Below are positions 63,077-64,000 of a stretch of DNA of 64,000 bases, one piece after another. Both the position numbers and the translations under genes were made by a program. How positions within the stretch are numbered: the stretch's first letter is position 1; every line of letters begins with the position of its first letter. The DNA is from Clostridiales bacterium. GTDB taxonomy: Bacteria > Bacillota > Clostridia > Christensenellales > CAG-314. The notes under the pieces were generated by a model. The model made no database searches. It was not told the origin of the DNA and was given only the letters and a program-made list of their open reading frames with translations. The stretch covers positions 533,841 to 597,840 of the forward strand of contig JAFLVK010000001.1 in the NCBI GenBank assembly GCA_022508345.1, given 5' to 3'.

Positions 63077-63523
63077 TTACTTTATGCGACCGGATTGCTT
63101 TTCCAGCTGGAGCCAGTTTACAACGCTACTCATAAATTCGCCGTTGCTGGGTGCAAATTCCGCATTGATAACGGGAGCCTGCGCCAGGTCGTTAAAGGAC
63201 TTCAACGCCCCATGCGTGTAGCAATTGATAATGGAGTTGCGTATTGCACGCTCTACGCGATTAGCGGTGGAGCACCATATATCGGCAACGGCAATATAGG
63301 CGCTGTTGGTCATTCCGGCAAACATTATGTTAGCGTTGGCGTAGCGATACAGTATTGCGTCTTCAAGATATTTGGTTCCAAGAAGCTTGCTTTTGAAACC
63401 AAGAGATGTTATCAACCGTCTCACAACAAGATCGACGTTGTCTTCTCCCTCACCAATAATATTTTCGTACATTTGCTGGCGGCTCATTGCCACAATGCTC
63501 TTCTCTTGTGTCGCGTAATTCAT
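63077..63523 (-). CDS. Stand-alone Spo0A C-terminal DNA-binding domain protein
   Basis: The protein has 148 residues that match the Spo0A effector domain throughout: LITSLGFKSKLLGTKYLEDA, the recognition-helix region STANRVERAIRNSIINCY, and PSNGEFMSSVVNWL at the end. The receiver (phospho-acceptor) domain that normally precedes it, about 130 residues, is absent. The start at 63523 has GAGGAGTTTT upstream and a proper promoter (63564-63592), so it is not a truncation artefact. It should bind DNA constitutively or be controlled by expression level or a partner. Confidence 0.9.
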   Translation of the reverse strand: MNYATQEKSIVAMSRQQMYENIIGEGEDNVDLVVRRLITSLGFKSKLLGTKYLEDAILYRYANANIMFAGMTNSAYIAVADIWCSTANRVERAIRNSIINCYTHGALKSFNDLAQAPVINAEFAPSNGEFMSSVVNWLQLEKQSGRIK

Positions 63524-63563
63524 AAAACTCCTCTATTTTGTTAGTAACAAAGCTGTTTTCTCT

Positions 63564-63592
63564 ATTGTAGCACATAATTCGTCAAAATTCAA
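63564..63592 (-). promoter_or_regulatory. Promoter TTGAAT-17-TACAAT of the Spo0A-domain gene
   Basis: On the minus strand TTGAAT (complement of 63587-63592) and TACAAT (complement of 63564-63569). The 334-base gap to leuS also contains a TTTTGTACAAAA palindrome (63699-63710) and inverted GGCAAATAT / ATATTTGCC arms around it. Confidence 0.6.
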
Positions 63593-63798
63593 CACTTTTT
63601 TACAAAAATAAAACAGGACTTTTGTACGTTTTTGTAGGTTTTTTGGGCAAATATCGACAATAAAACGCAAAATATCACAAAAAAGTGTTAAAAAATACTT
63701 TTGTACAAAAATATTTGCCGTATGCTAGCACCACATATATGGCAAAAACAGTTGCGTGGCGCGTCTTGCACATGCCGAAACACACGAGCCTTGCGCGC

Positions 63799-63827
63799 TT
63801 GACAATTTGCAATTGTTGAACTACAAT
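63799..63827 (+). promoter_or_regulatory. leuS promoter TTGACA-17-TACAAT
   Basis: TTGACA (63799-63804) and TACAAT (63822-63827). The leader is only about 25 bases, so no T-box element fits downstream. Confidence 0.75.
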
Positions 63828-63856
63828 TCTGTTGTATTTTAAATATCGAGGCTTCT

Positions 63857-64000
63857 ATGGATAAAATTGCAGTAGAACAAAAGTGGAATAAGCTTTGGAA
63901 TGAGCAAAAGGTTTACAAGTTCGACGAAAAGGACGTCGACAACAAATATTACGTACTGGAGATGTTCAGTTATCCCAGTGGCAGCAAGCTGCACGTCGGA
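63857..64000 (+). CDS. leuS: Leucyl-tRNA synthetase (5' end only)
   Basis: The first 48 codons are present; the rest lies beyond the window. [14 protein letters not shown] and [18 protein letters not shown] match the LeuRS N-terminus, including the start of the class I HIGH region (LHVG, His-rest cut off). SYPSG replaces the more common PYPSG. Ribosome binding site GAGGC eight bases upstream. Confidence 0.92.
   Translation, partial: MDKIAVEQKWNKLWNEQKVYKFDEKDVDNKYYVLEMFSYPSGSKLHVG

Noticed and set aside
63827..63857. T-box riboswitch for leuS
   Set aside because: The promoter at 63799-63827 leaves only about 25 bases of leader, and no T-box sequence or specifier stem is visible.

Overview
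The window looks like a chromosomal segment of an anaerobic, Gram-positive, Clostridia-like bacterium, probably an uncultured gut lineage. The reasons are a Spo0A-type DNA-binding domain, lipoproteins without any outer-membrane machinery, a radical-SAM activase of the anaerobic ribonucleotide reductase type, strong AGGAGG-like ribosome binding sites, TTGACA-17-TATAAT promoters, and many plant- and host-glycan enzymes. Codon use and base composition are even across the housekeeping genes. They are visibly AT-richer in two accessory blocks, each next to a tRNA-Ser gene.

Layout. 1-9.6 kb holds small housekeeping and regulatory genes: a DegV-like protein, a membrane-bound XRE regulator, a Nudix hydrolase, pyruvate kinase, pseudouridine-5'-phosphate glycosidase coupled to a radical-SAM activase, a HAD protein, an ArsR regulator and a lipoprotein. 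recF follows, divergent from gyrB. 9.8-16.6 kb is gyrB-gyrA-argS-cvpA-like. 16.7-20.5 kb is a heterodimeric multidrug-type ABC exporter behind a 24-codon leader ORF and an intrinsic terminator, an arrangement like the antibiotic-sensing BmrB/BmrCD attenuator. 20.7-27.2 kb encodes surface and secreted proteins: a lipoprotein made of three 660-bp repeats, a subtilisin-like protease, and an ECF sigma factor, a secreted C39-like cysteine-peptidase-fold protein and a single-pass membrane protein that may be the anti-sigma factor.

27.3-32.0 kb has a degenerate tRNA-Ser fragment, an intact tRNA-Ser(UGA), and an AT-rich accessory module. The module consists of a large P-loop NTPase, a translationally linked membrane protein, and a convergent trypsin-like protease; it is a defence-type candidate that I cannot assign to a described system. 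32.2-54.8 kb is a glycan-utilisation region. It holds a MalEFG/MsmX-type importer whose binding protein has an additional C-terminal starch-binding-like domain, a lipoprotein alpha-amylase, a lipoprotein and a cytoplasmic GH53 galactanase, an unrecognised 603-residue protein, a type I pullulanase, and two tandem membrane-anchored M60 (mucin/glycoprotein-type) metalloproteases. Starch, galactan and host glycoprotein therefore appear to be the substrates.

54.9-56.8 kb is a yybP-ykoY-type manganese riboswitch in front of a cation antiporter and mntP. 56.9-61.2 kb is a tRNA-Ser(CGA) followed by a restriction-modification island (HNH endonuclease plus two D12-class adenine methyltransferases) bracketed by 187-bp direct repeats that carry the tRNA 3' end. 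The end of the window has comF divergent from a DUF6602-like nuclease-fold gene, a stand-alone Spo0A C-terminal domain protein, and the start of leuS.

Scattered signals worth attention are at least two genes with promoters placed so that the mRNA should begin at the AUG (leaderless), a small intergenic repeat family that abuts stop codons, and several palindromic candidate operators.
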